Translations under genes and position numbers: made by a program
Shown: one piece after another, positions 8,669 through 17,541 of the stretch
How positions within the stretch are numbered: the stretch's first letter is position 1
Layout: each line of letters opens with the position of its first letter
Assembly: GCF_011602365.1 (NCBI RefSeq)
Contig: NZ_JAAONZ010000004.1
Span: 1 to 64,000, forward strand
Direction of reading: 5' to 3'
Length of the DNA: 64,000 nucleotides
Source: Pseudomaricurvus hydrocarbonicus
GTDB taxonomy: Bacteria > Pseudomonadota > Gammaproteobacteria > Pseudomonadales > Cellvibrionaceae
Notes under the pieces: generated by a model
The model's database searches: none
Seen by the model: only the letters and a program-made list of their open reading frames with translations
What the model was told of the DNA's origin: nothing

Positions 8669-9729
8669 TGAGCCGCTCACTAATCAATGACAACTCTGTT
8701 CCCTTGGTAGAAACGGCGGCTCCTTTACAGCACCGCAATACCCTCGCCGTTCCGGCCGTTGCAGAACATTTGGCGCGGGTCCAGTCGGTTGGCGAGCTCC
8801 GTGCCGCTTTGCAGTGGTGGCAGCTCCACGGGGGCGAGGCGCCAGTCATGGCCTTGGGGGGCGGCAGTAATCTGGTGTTGGCGGGGAATGTGGGTGGCCT
8901 GGTTTTGCAGATTGAGATTCCTGGCCGGGAAGTGCTGCGCGAAGATGAGGAGCACGTTTGGCTAAAGGTCGGGGCGGGTGAAAACTGGCACGACCTTGTC
9001 GAATATTGTGTCAATTGCCAGTACTGGGGGTTGGAAAATCTCGCCCTGATTCCCGGCTCCGTGGGGGCGGCACCCATTCAGAATATTGGCGCCTATGGGG
9101 TTGAATTGTGTGATGTTTTTAGCGAGTTGACGGCACTGGAGGTCAGCAGCGGCAAGCAAGTCATGTTTGGCCGTGAAGCCTGTGAGTTTGGCTATCGGGA
9201 CAGCGTATTCAAGCGCGCGTTGCGGGATCAATTTATCATTACGTCTGTGACCTTCAGACTCAATAAAAAACCTGCGACTAAAGCTGCATACCCGGCATTG
9301 AAAGCATACTTCGCTGAGCATAAAGTTGACCGTCCAACGTCGCAACAGGTCTTTGAGGCTGTCGTTGCAGTGCGTCGCAGCAAGTTACCCGACCCCGGGG
9401 ATATTCCTAATGCGGGCAGCTTTTTTAAAAACCCGCTGGTGTCACTGGAGCAATTTAATCAGCTTCAGCGGCGCTATCCCGATTTGGTGGGTTACCCTGC
9501 TGAGGCCAATAGGGTCAAACTGGCCGCCGGATGGTTGATTGATCGCGCGGGTTGGCGAGGTTATCGGCACGGGCCCGTGGGCGTTCACAATCACCAGGCG
9601 CTCGTCATTATCAACCCAGGTTGCGGCACCGGTGACGAGGTGCTGGCTTTGGCGAGGTCTATTCAGGCTGATGTCCAGAAAAAATACGGAGTCGTTCTGG
9701 AAATCGAACCCAGAGTTTACGGAGCCTAA
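8668..9729 (+). CDS. murB: UDP-N-acetylenolpyruvoylglucosamine reductase
   Basis: A 353-residue FAD enzyme that reduces UDP-GlcNAc-enolpyruvate to UDP-MurNAc with NADPH in peptidoglycan precursor synthesis. FAD-binding motif ALGGGSNLVLAG (about 61-72), LIPGSVGAAPIQNIGAYG and GYRDSVFK follow the type I MurB plan. The proton-donor serine is in NAGSFFKNP (about 248-256), and the catalytic glutamate is in EIEPRVYG at the C-terminus. The ATG at 8668 overlaps the upstream TGA (TGATG), so translation is coupled. A TTG three bases earlier is less likely. Confidence 0.97.
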   Translation: MSRSLINDNSVPLVETAAPLQHRNTLAVPAVAEHLARVQSVGELRAALQWWQLHGGEAPVMALGGGSNLVLAGNVGGLVLQIEIPGREVLREDEEHVWLKVGAGENWHDLVEYCVNCQYWGLENLALIPGSVGAAPIQNIGAYGVELCDVFSELTALEVSSGKQVMFGREACEFGYRDSVFKRALRDQFIITSVTFRLNKKPATKAAYPALKAYFAEHKVDRPTSQQVFEAVVAVRRSKLPDPGDIPNAGSFFKNPLVSLEQFNQLQRRYPDLVGYPAEANRVKLAAGWLIDRAGWRGYRHGPVGVHNHQALVIINPGCGTGDEVLALARSIQADVQKKYGVVLEIEPRVYGA

Positions 9730-9807
9730 GAGGAAGGGTTTGGGTTTTTGTAAGCGTTATTTTGAGTCTTCGACCGTTTAGATGCCATAATAAATGAGAG
9801 GGGTGTT

Positions 9808-10425
9808 ATGCAGTCATCGCTTTTTGCCTCTGCTGAACCGCAGCGTTTTATGTTACAGGGGGGGGAGTTGACGCTTTACCCTCAATGGGTTTCCGAGAGG
9901 AAAGCCTGTTCGCTGTTCCGCTGGTTAGAGAAAAGTTTGGCTTGGGAGCAGTCGGTTATCCAGATTTATGGGCGCCCGGTGGTGATCCCCAGGTTAAATG
10001 CCTGGTACGGTGACCCTGGGTGTAACTACCAGTATTCAGGCTACCGGTTGCCGCTGAATGCATGGCTTGACCCCTTGTCCGAGATCAGAACGCGATTACA
10101 TGATGAGCTGGGGGTTGAAACCAACTCGGTGTTGGCAAACCTCTATCGGGATGGTCAGGACAGTGTGGGATGGCACAGTGATGACGAGCCTGAATTAGGG
10201 CAAAACCCGGTGATTGCCTCCCTGAGTCTGGGGGGCGAGCGACGTTTCAGCTTTCGGCATCGCCGTGATAAAACAATGCCTCCCTTGCATTTGACATTAA
10301 CACCGGGCTCTTTATTGGTAATGTCTGGGGCCGTGCAGCACAACTGGCACCATTGCTTGCCCAAGTCACGCAAGGTCACTGCGCCAAGAATTAACCTGAC
10401 CTACCGAAAGGTCGTTACCGTTTAG
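9808..10425 (+). CDS. AlkB-like 2-oxoglutarate/Fe(II) dioxygenase
   Basis: A 205-residue protein of the AlkB (ALKBH2/3-like) family, which oxidatively removes alkyl groups from DNA or RNA bases. The iron ligands are His and Asp in WHSDDEP (about 122-128) and His in the HNWHHCLPKS segment (about 177-186); RINLTYR near the C-terminus holds the 2-oxoglutarate-binding arginine. NAWYGDPGCNYQYSG is the nucleotide-recognition lid region seen in the ALKBH2-type branch. It is a single gene between murB and gacA, with no Ada-like regulator next to it, so induction by alkylation is unproven. Confidence 0.92.
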   Translation: MQSSLFASAEPQRFMLQGGELTLYPQWVSERKACSLFRWLEKSLAWEQSVIQIYGRPVVIPRLNAWYGDPGCNYQYSGYRLPLNAWLDPLSEIRTRLHDELGVETNSVLANLYRDGQDSVGWHSDDEPELGQNPVIASLSLGGERRFSFRHRRDKTMPPLHLTLTPGSLLVMSGAVQHNWHHCLPKSRKVTAPRINLTYRKVVTV

Positions 10426-10902
10426 TGCAACAGGCAGACAACGATTTGAAGAAAGTAATGTACGATCGTCATGTTTTTTCACAATCGGGGTTTATGGTGA
10501 GGCTAGGGGAGTACTCGCTACATTCTGCTCAACTCAATGTGCACCAGCGCCTGTAGTGCGCGGGCAATCAATCTTGTTAACCGGCCCGGGCAAGTCAGGT
10601 GGCTCAATTGTCCTTCCATTTGTCTGTTTCGACCGTCTGCGAGTTTGAAGGGGTGGGATAATAATAGCGCCGATTGGGAGCGTTGAATGGATCAGTTATT
10701 ACCCGTAAATCGAGATGCTGTGAAAATTGTTTCTGGGACGGAGTAAAACGCTATAAAATGATAGCTTTATACCACTTGGATCTAGGATTAGTGTTATCCA
10801 AATGGTACATTCTGGCATTATCAAGGAACCAGTCTCATATCAGGGAAAAAAGAAGAAAACCAACCTAGTGAAGAGCCCTGTGTGTGGGCCGGAGACGTTG
10901 CT
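10426..10902. other. Upstream region of gacA
   Basis: About 480 bp with no convincing gene. The composition becomes AT-rich from about 10740 to 10870, as expected for a promoter region ahead of the response regulator, but no -35/-10 pair stands out enough to call. Confidence 0.4.
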
Positions 10903-11556
10903 TTGACTAAAATATTGGTGGTCGATGACCACGAACTTGTCCGGATGGGATTGGTTCGCATGCTGTCCGATGTCAGCGAATTTGATATCGTCGGCGAGGC
11001 AAGCTGTGGGGAAGAGGCTTTAACTTTAACCCGTGAGCTATCACCCGATGTGGTGCTGATGGATGTAAAAATGCCGGGTATCGGTGGCATTGAGGCCACC
11101 AAAAAGCTGTTGGCCGTTCACGATTATGTGAAAATCATTGCGGTGACAGCCTGTGATGACGATCTCTTCCCTACGCGCCTTCTGCAGGCCGGGGCAATGG
11201 GGTATGTCACCAAGGGCGCTGGCCTCAATGAAATGATTAAGGCGATTCGCGCAGTGTGTGCCGGTGAGCTTTATATGAGCAACAGTGTGGCCCAGCAACT
11301 GGCGCTGAAAAACTTTGGTGGCAACCAGGCTAAAAAATCACCGTTTGAGTCTTTGTCAGAACGGGAGCTGCAGACCGCCATGTTAATTGCCAACGGCAAA
11401 AAAGCGCAGGAAATTGCAGACACCTTCTGTGTGAGTCCTAAAACGGTCAACAGTTACCGATATCGTATTTTTGACAAGTTGAGCATCAACAGCGATGTTG
11501 AGCTGACCTTGTTGGCCGTCAAGTACAACATTTTAGACGTTGAGACCATTATTTAA
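10903..11556 (+). CDS. gacA: GacA/UvrY response regulator
   Basis: A 217-residue two-component regulator, the partner of the GacS/BarA kinase, which normally drives small RNAs that titrate CsrA/RsmA. The receiver domain has the acidic pair in VVDDHELVR and phospho-acceptor Asp54 in LMDVKMPG. The C-terminal LuxR-type helix-turn-helix (about 150-205) contains LSERELQTAML and SPKTVNSYRYRIFDKL. The start chosen is TTG at 10903, with GGAGA at 10891-10895, 7 nt upstream; the GTG at 10882 would add seven residues before the usual N-terminus. It is followed by uvrC and pgsA, the classic gacA-uvrC-pgsA order. Confidence 0.95.
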   Translation: MTKILVVDDHELVRMGLVRMLSDVSEFDIVGEASCGEEALTLTRELSPDVVLMDVKMPGIGGIEATKKLLAVHDYVKIIAVTACDDDLFPTRLLQAGAMGYVTKGAGLNEMIKAIRAVCAGELYMSNSVAQQLALKNFGGNQAKKSPFESLSERELQTAMLIANGKKAQEIADTFCVSPKTVNSYRYRIFDKLSINSDVELTLLAVKYNILDVETII

Positions 11557-11747
11557 TCTCCTGCCTGAATAGAACCCTCTGCCTGACAGGGTAAGAGGGG
11601 ATTCGACGTTTGTTGTTTTGACCCCGGCGGGGCCCATGCGAATGCTTCGGGCTGAATTCACTGTTGCTTAATCCTCTGCTTTCGGCCAGCTGAATGGTAC
11701 ACTGGCAGCGATAATATATTTGGATTGATCGCACCCGACGTACCATT

Positions 11748-13661
11748 ATGGCTAGTTCAGATCGTAACCCCCTTTCTGCTGAGGCTGACAACTCTGAGTC
11801 AGTCGCTGCGAGTGTTGCTGAAAAATCACGCGCGACAACTTCTGAATTTGACGCCAAGGGCTTTCTTAAGCAGGTCACACGTCAATCCGGCGTTTATCAA
11901 ATGTACGGCAGTGAAGGCAACATCCTTTATGTCGGCAAAGCCAAAAACCTCAAAAGTCGTCTTGCCAGTTACTTTCAGTCCTCAGGTCTGGCGCCTAAAA
12001 CACGGGCTCTGGTGGCCCGTATCCGGCATGTGGAAGTGACCATAACGCCGACTGAGATGGAGGCGCTGCTGCTTGAGCAAAATCTCATCAAGCAGCAGCG
12101 CCCGCCCTATAATATCCTGTTGCGCGATGATAAATCATACCCCTATATCATGTTCACCAGCGGTGATGCATTTCCTCGCCTGGCCATGCATCGGGGCTTG
12201 AAGCGCAAAGGAATAAGCTATTTTGGCCCCTTCCCGAATGTGGGGGCGGTGAAGTCCAGCCTGTCTTTCCTGCAAAAAACTTTTCGTTTGCGCCAATGCG
12301 AGGACAGTGTTTTTCACAATCGCACGCGGCCATGTTTGCAGCATCAAATTAATCGCTGCACGGCGCCCTGTGTCGGTTTGATCAATGAAAAAGAGTATCG
12401 CGACGATATTCGCCACGCAGAAATGTTTTTACTGGGAAAAAGCGATGTCCTGGTGAAAGAGCTGGCGGATCTTATGGAGGCGGCATCGGCCGAGCTCGAT
12501 TTTGAAAAGGCGGCTGAGTACAGAGACCAGATTTCAGCCCTGAAGCGCATCCAGGCTCAACAAATTGTAGAGAGTGGGTCGGCGGATGTGGATGTGATTG
12601 CCCTTCACCAGGAGGGAGGTTTGGCCTGTGTTCATGTCCTCTACATACGCCAGGGGCGGATTATGGGGAGCAAAAGTCATTTCCCCAAGGGGCAGCTGAT
12701 TGGCGAAGAAAGTGAAATCTTACAGGCCTTCCTTGGGCAGTTTTATTTGCAGTCTGTCGAGCGGGATTTCCCCAAAGTCGTTTTGTTAAGTCACACAGCC
12801 GAAGATCTGGATGTGCTCAGTGAGGCGATACAGGCGCAAACTGGTCGGCAAATTGTTTTTCAAAGTAATTATCGGGGTCAGCGGCTGCAGTGGATGCAGC
12901 TGGCAGCGTCCGCCGCGAAAGAAAACCTTCAGGCGCAGATCGCCAGTAAACAAAACACTTTACAGCGGTTTGAAGCGCTGCAGGATGTGTTGGGGCTTGA
13001 GTCCATGCCTGAGCGGTTGGAGTGTTTTGACATCAGCCACAGTCACGGTGAGCTGACGGTGGCTTCCTGTGTCGTGTTTGATATCAATGGTCCGCTAAAA
13101 AGTGATTACCGCAGATTCAATATCGAGGGCATTACCGGTGGTGACGATTACGCGGCAATGGAGCAGGCTTTACGTCGGCGTTATACCCGCTTGCAAAAGG
13201 GGGAGGGGGCCCTGCCGGACATTCTATTGATTGACGGCGGTAAGGGGCAGTTGCGTCGGGCGGAAGAGGTCTTGTCGGATTTGGCGGTCACAGGCGTGTT
13301 GATGATTGGTGTAGCCAAAGGTACGACGCGCAAGGCGGGGTTTGAAACCCTGATATTACCGGATAACGCGGGGGAGATGACGCTGGCCTCCGACTCGGCG
13401 GCCTTGCACCTGATTCAGCACATACGCGACGAGTCTCACCGGTTTGCCATTACCGGGCATAAACAGCGCAGGGACAAAAAGCGCCGAACCTCACGGCTGG
13501 AGGACATCCCGGGCATTGGCGCCAAGCGGCGACGTGAACTGTTGAGGCATTTTGGTGGATTGCAGGAAGTGAAAAAGGCCAGTGTCGGAGATTTGGCCAA
13601 AGTGCCCTTGATCAGTAAAAAAATGGCGGAAGATATTTACAGTGCACTAAACACCGAGTAA
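11748..13661 (+). CDS. uvrC: Excinuclease ABC subunit C
   Basis: A 637-residue nuclease that makes both incisions in nucleotide excision repair. The order is GIY-YIG domain (SGVYQMYGSEGNILYVGKAK, about 43-62), cysteine-rich linker (CEDSVF, CLQHQINRCTAPC), UVR domain that contacts UvrB (about 225-260), RNase H-like domain (ECFDISHSHGELTVAS, LLIDGGKGQL) and tandem helix-hairpin-helix (IPGIGAKRRRELLRHFGG) at the end. About 40 residues precede the GIY-YIG motif, a little more than in E. coli. The ATG at 11748 lacks a strong Shine-Dalgarno. Complete and apparently functional. Confidence 0.97.
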   Translation: MASSDRNPLSAEADNSESVAASVAEKSRATTSEFDAKGFLKQVTRQSGVYQMYGSEGNILYVGKAKNLKSRLASYFQSSGLAPKTRALVARIRHVEVTITPTEMEALLLEQNLIKQQRPPYNILLRDDKSYPYIMFTSGDAFPRLAMHRGLKRKGISYFGPFPNVGAVKSSLSFLQKTFRLRQCEDSVFHNRTRPCLQHQINRCTAPCVGLINEKEYRDDIRHAEMFLLGKSDVLVKELADLMEAASAELDFEKAAEYRDQISALKRIQAQQIVESGSADVDVIALHQEGGLACVHVLYIRQGRIMGSKSHFPKGQLIGEESEILQAFLGQFYLQSVERDFPKVVLLSHTAEDLDVLSEAIQAQTGRQIVFQSNYRGQRLQWMQLAASAAKENLQAQIASKQNTLQRFEALQDVLGLESMPERLECFDISHSHGELTVASCVVFDINGPLKSDYRRFNIEGITGGDDYAAMEQALRRRYTRLQKGEGALPDILLIDGGKGQLRRAEEVLSDLAVTGVLMIGVAKGTTRKAGFETLILPDNAGEMTLASDSAALHLIQHIRDESHRFAITGHKQRRDKKRRTSRLEDIPGIGAKRRRELLRHFGGLQEVKKASVGDLAKVPLISKKMAEDIYSALNTE

Positions 13662-13763
13662 CTTTCAGACCCTTAAAGGCAGTGATATGTCATTATTAAA
13701 AGTGATATAGACACTGTTTCCTTGAAATCAAGACCAACCGTTGGTTGGCGTAAACGAGCTGTT

Positions 13764-14330
13764 ATGAACCTTGCCAACCAACTGACCTTATTCCGTATTG
13801 CCCTGATTCCTCTGCTGGTGCTGGTCTTTTACTTGCCGTTTGATTGGAGTTACCCCTTGTCGGCAGCCGTATTCACGATCGCCGCGGTGACCGATTGGCT
13901 GGACGGCTATGTGGCTCGGCGCTACGATCAGTCCACACCTTTTGGCGCATTTCTGGACCCTGTGGCGGATAAGCTGATGGTGGCAGTGGCCCTTGTCTTG
14001 CTGGTTGGCGACCACGCCAATGCCTGGTTTGCCATTCCGGCAGTGATTATTGTGGGGCGGGAGATTGTCATCTCGGCCTTGCGGGAGTGGATGGCAGAGC
14101 TGGGTAAGCGGGCGAGTGTCGCGGTCTCTTTCCTGGGCAAATTCAAAACTACCATGCAGATGGTGGCAATCATTGTCTTGCTGGCTTTCAATCCGGATCA
14201 ATATCCGAATTGGCGACTTGTGGGGTACGTGACCTTGTATCTTGCTGCGGGCCTGACGTTGTGGTCTATGATTATTTACCTGAAGGCCGCCTGGCCTGAG
14301 TTGATGGCAGAAGAGGGCGTGACGAAATAG
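13764..14330 (+). CDS. pgsA: CDP-diacylglycerol--glycerol-3-phosphate 3-phosphatidyltransferase
   Basis: A 188-residue inner-membrane enzyme that makes phosphatidylglycerophosphate, the committed step to phosphatidylglycerol and cardiolipin. The CDP-alcohol phosphotransferase signature is complete, from DWLDGYVARR through FGAFLDPVADK, with all metal-binding aspartates. Several hydrophobic helices follow. The start at ATG 13764 gives the usual N-terminus NLANQLTLFRIALIP; the frame is open to 13722 but adds no conserved residues. tRNA genes follow, as in E. coli and Pseudomonas. Confidence 0.96.
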   Translation: MNLANQLTLFRIALIPLLVLVFYLPFDWSYPLSAAVFTIAAVTDWLDGYVARRYDQSTPFGAFLDPVADKLMVAVALVLLVGDHANAWFAIPAVIIVGREIVISALREWMAELGKRASVAVSFLGKFKTTMQMVAIIVLLAFNPDQYPNWRLVGYVTLYLAAGLTLWSMIIYLKAAWPELMAEEGVTK

Positions 14331-14432
14331 TCAGCCAGTTGAAGGCACACACTTCTTTAGCATTAAAGGGTCGTGTTTTCGTCAGTGGGATCAAGGCATT
14401 GCAGGTTCAAGCAAAGAAAGACTATTAACTCC

Positions 14433-14460
14433 TTGACTCTAAAAGAGATATCCGTAAAAT
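14433..14460 (+). promoter_or_regulatory. Sigma-70 promoter of the tRNA-Cys/tRNA-Leu unit
   Basis: TTGACT at 14433-14438 and TAAAAT at 14455-14460 are separated by 16 bp. The bases after the -10 (GCCTCCC) form a GC-rich discriminator like those of stringently controlled stable-RNA promoters. It points at tRNA-Cys about 100 bp downstream, so the precursor would have a leader trimmed by RNases. Confidence 0.7.
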
Positions 14461-14560
14461 GCCTCCCACTTCACCGGCAGGTGAAATCAGTAACTTGAAT
14501 GGGTGCTCTTTACTGCCCATATCAAGGTACACATTGTTCAGGAGTCCTCCTGAGCTCGAA

Positions 14561-14634
14561 GGCGCGGTGGCAGAGTGGTCATGCAGCGGACTGCAACTCC
14601 GTGTACGCCGGTTCGATTCCGACCCGCGCCTCCA
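14561..14634 (+). tRNA. tRNA-Cys (GCA)
   Basis: A 74-nt cloverleaf with acceptor stem GGCGCGG pairing CCGCGCC, discriminator U and encoded CCA. The anticodon loop CTGCAAC carries GCA. The T arm has GTTCGATTCC. It is the first tRNA of a two-gene unit downstream of pgsA. Confidence 0.97.
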
Positions 14635-14709
14635 TTTTCTTGTTTTGGATCAACGATGTATTGATCAGACTCCGGGCTTACAACGCCTGACTCTGGTGAT
14701 CCAGTGACA

Positions 14710-14729
14710 AGTAGGGTGCCATCCCTACT
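14710..14729 (+). other. Hairpin in the tRNA-Cys/tRNA-Leu spacer
   Basis: AGTAGGG (14710-14716) pairs perfectly with CCCTACT (14723-14729) around a 6-nt loop, 17 nt before tRNA-Leu. There is no U tract, so it is more likely a precursor-processing structure than a terminator. Confidence 0.45.
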
Positions 14730-14746
14730 ATAAAAAACCTCCCTTA

Positions 14747-14833
14747 GCCCGGATGGTGGAATTGGTAGACACAGGAGACTTAAAATCTCCCGATAGCAAT
14801 ATCGTGCCGGTTCAAGTCCGGCTCCGGGCACCA
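14747..14833 (+). tRNA. tRNA-Leu (TAA)
   Basis: An 87-nt class II tRNA. Acceptor GCCCGGA pairs with TCCGGGC, followed by discriminator A and encoded CCA. The anticodon stem GGAGA/TCTCC holds loop CTTAAAA with anticodon TAA. The long variable arm (CGATA...TATCG) is typical of tRNA-Leu. It decodes UUA and UUG. Confidence 0.97.
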
Positions 14834-15083
14834 TTTCAAAGATCTTCTCCAGAGCTGTTGCTCTAGCAAGATAACCGACCACAAAATGCAGGCTACTCGC
14901 CACAAGTCCTGACTCTTCAGTCCGGCTATCTGTTCTCCAGACTCCTTTGATGTAACTGCCTGTCACTGTGCCGGCATTTTAGCCTGATCGGGCCCGCAGC
15001 GACGCCTTGCTCGTTAGCCTTCAGTGGTGACGCTCTTCGTTTGAAGTTGGCACTTGGGGGTGAAGCCACTTGCAGTTGAGAGG

Positions 15084-17441
15084 TCAGCGGTTCTCGAGTC
15101 GACTCAAGTCGTAGAGTCCCGCCGTTATGGGGTTCGTTTGGCGGTTGAGTTTGTGCAGTTGGTCGCTGTAAGCCCAGAAGTTCGGGTTTGTTCTGCGAAT
15201 GCCATGCCTGGACATGAACAACTCATAATCACGGTCATTCTTGATTGCCTGTGCGTCCCGAACCAGCAGAGGCAGTTGGTTGTGGGTGGTGTACCAAAAG
15301 GCTCCAGGGTATGAGCTGATCAGCCCTTTGGCGACTGTGACCGAATCTTCCTCAGGGATTCGATTGGAGCTCTCCTTGAGCAGGCTGGTGATATTGGTGT
15401 GAGCGTTATTGTGCAAAACGCTGAACAATTGTACCTGTCCCTGATCGTCTTCGAGGAACAGAATGACTGCCTGCGGAAGTTGGGCTGCGGCGAGACCGGA
15501 CACGTTTCCCAGCAGTTGCAGGTTATGCTTGATGTCTGCAGTCAGTTTGGCCTTTTCCGGGTAATGTGAGGTGTCGATAACCGGCGCCAGATGTTGCTGC
15601 AGTCGATCATAGAGTTCATTGAGCGGTGTATCCGTTTTGTAGGTGATGTCGGTGGGTTTGAAGTAGTTGCGGCTGCCTTCGTTGACAAAGTTGCGGCTGG
15701 CGCTGTCGGCGCCCCGGTACCATTCCGCCCACTGCGCTTCCTGGTTTTGGGCTGGCAGCAGGGACAGAAAATTCATCTCACTTTCCATGCGCAAAAAGTC
15801 CATGTAGAGACGTGTGATTAACTGATGGCCGACATTTCCGTAGACATCGAAACCGGCGACCAGGAGGTAGTGGATACGTTCGAGAATTGGGTAATTGATG
15901 ATCCAGGCGGTTTTGGGTTTGGTGCCAACGAGCCCTTTAACGACACTGGCGCTGTCAAAGTGGCGAAACACGGTCAGAGCGGCATTGGGGTTCTTGCCAT
16001 CGCCATCCCAAATGATTTTTTCGTCAAGGCTGATGTGGTTTTTTTCAACAAAGCGTTTGTTGGCTTCATATTGGGCTTTCAGGTAATTCTTGTGGAGAGA
16101 GGAGTACTTCACCCAGTTCGAGATTGGCCGAAGGGTGCTACCGGTTTCGGTGGGCAGCCGTAAGTGAGCGCCTTGTGAAGCAAGGAATTTGCTGGCGGCT
16201 TCCGGGTCTACGAGGTCCGGGCTCATAAAATAAACCCAAAAGCGATCACGAATCACATTGAGAGCGACCTGTCCTCGACAGACGGGCCCTTTGATAAACC
16301 CCATGATGGTAAATTCCGCTTCTTCCAGCATAAAGCGGTATCGCGATTGAGGTGGGATTTGCTCAAATGCAATGAAAGGATTGCCGGCGACCATAGGGTC
16401 GTAGGACGGGAGCGAGGTGACCTGGTAGCTATCGTTGAGAAACCACTTTTCCCAGTCGTTCAGCCTTTTTTCATTTAAAGCGTAGGGCATGTGAGTCTTG
16501 TCGAGCCGGGTGCTGACGCTGTGCTGCAGGCGGTAGTAAAACTCATCGGTGTTGGGGGAGTCATAGGGCCGTCGGGAGGCAATGATTTTGATGGGCTTTC
16601 CCGGTGGCGTGGTGGAGCGCACCAGCTTGAAAAAATGTTCCGATGAGACTTCGTCAAAATACAATGCCCCTAAAAACAGGTGCTCATATATGTATCGACT
16701 GACCAGTTGGTTCTTGAGCGGGGTTTGGTTGAAAAATTGTTCCCATTGATGGATTTTAATGTGCAGCTCTGAAGGTAGGGGGGGCTCATCGGGTAAGGGT
16801 GCACCGTTGGCAAGCCAAGAGATAATGGCGTTGTGCTCTTGCGAGCTGAGGGGCGGCAGGCCGTATGGCATGCCCCAGTTGGCATGCTTTTGGGCGAAGC
16901 TGTCAAACTCCTCGATTTTGGGGCACTGATAGTCACGGTCTATATTGACAGTGATGTCGCTGGGCAGCAGGGCTTGCGTGTTGGCTGGGTGTTGTTTTTT
17001 GAGCTCCAGCATCTTGAATATCAGGCTGCCTTCAAGGTTGGCGTTGACAGACTGTAGGCGTTCATTCAGGACCGGGTGAAATTCGGCTTCGCGCCATTCT
17101 TCGATGGTGTCGTGATCAACAAATAACCGGCTCGGTGAACTGGCCGTTAAGCGCAGGCCATCGTACACCAGTTCTTTGCTGGCCCCCCGCTGTATGCCTG
17201 TGGTGGAGGACATTTTCAGTTGGCAGGGGGCGTCGTAGCAGCCGTGGCAAACAGTGCAGCGGTTTTCCAGTATGGGTTTGATCTTTTGGTTGAAGTTTTC
17301 GCCCAGTGGCTGGTTGTAGGCGACGGTTCTTTCTCTGGGGTGTGGGGCGCCGTAGAGTTCGTCCAAAGAGCTGCTTAAAAGTGCAGCACAGCCCGTTAGA
17401 AAAAAGATCAGACTGAGGAAGGCAGCATGCTTAAAGGACAT
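15084..17441 (-). CDS. cti: Fatty acid cis/trans isomerase
   Basis: A 785-residue periplasmic haem protein that converts cis- to trans-unsaturated fatty acids in membrane phospholipids, a rapid response to solvents and heat known from Pseudomonas and Vibrio. The N-terminus is an export signal ending in LTGC, with Cys18 in lipobox position, so it may be a lipoprotein. The cytochrome-c-type haem motif CTVCH is at 62-66, next to two more cysteines in GCYDAPC. Length matches the family (about 760-790). ATG 17441 is preferred over an in-frame TTG at 17474, which would put 11 charged residues before the signal. It is usually a single constitutive gene, and no operon partner is evident here. Confidence 0.95.
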   Translation of the reverse strand: MSFKHAAFLSLIFFLTGCAALLSSSLDELYGAPHPRERTVAYNQPLGENFNQKIKPILENRCTVCHGCYDAPCQLKMSSTTGIQRGASKELVYDGLRLTASSPSRLFVDHDTIEEWREAEFHPVLNERLQSVNANLEGSLIFKMLELKKQHPANTQALLPSDITVNIDRDYQCPKIEEFDSFAQKHANWGMPYGLPPLSSQEHNAIISWLANGAPLPDEPPLPSELHIKIHQWEQFFNQTPLKNQLVSRYIYEHLFLGALYFDEVSSEHFFKLVRSTTPPGKPIKIIASRRPYDSPNTDEFYYRLQHSVSTRLDKTHMPYALNEKRLNDWEKWFLNDSYQVTSLPSYDPMVAGNPFIAFEQIPPQSRYRFMLEEAEFTIMGFIKGPVCRGQVALNVIRDRFWVYFMSPDLVDPEAASKFLASQGAHLRLPTETGSTLRPISNWVKYSSLHKNYLKAQYEANKRFVEKNHISLDEKIIWDGDGKNPNAALTVFRHFDSASVVKGLVGTKPKTAWIINYPILERIHYLLVAGFDVYGNVGHQLITRLYMDFLRMESEMNFLSLLPAQNQEAQWAEWYRGADSASRNFVNEGSRNYFKPTDITYKTDTPLNELYDRLQQHLAPVIDTSHYPEKAKLTADIKHNLQLLGNVSGLAAAQLPQAVILFLEDDQGQVQLFSVLHNNAHTNITSLLKESSNRIPEEDSVTVAKGLISSYPGAFWYTTHNQLPLLVRDAQAIKNDRDYELFMSRHGIRRTNPNFWAYSDQLHKLNRQTNPITAGLYDLSRLENR

Positions 17442-17541
17442 TCCGTTTCTCTTCTGTGTTGATTTGTCTGTCAATCACAGTATAGGGAGTTTTGCTGGAA
17501 TGACACGGAATGTGGCGGGTGAATTAAGCGCCACAACTGTA

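Noticed and set aside
10674-10868. A 64-codon frame upstream of gacA
   Set aside because: No Shine-Dalgarno, random-looking composition, and it lies in the AT-rich promoter region.
14834-15083. Third tRNA or a terminator after tRNA-Leu
   Set aside because: A small AGAGC/GCTCT hairpin is present but without a U tract, and no cloverleaf could be drawn.
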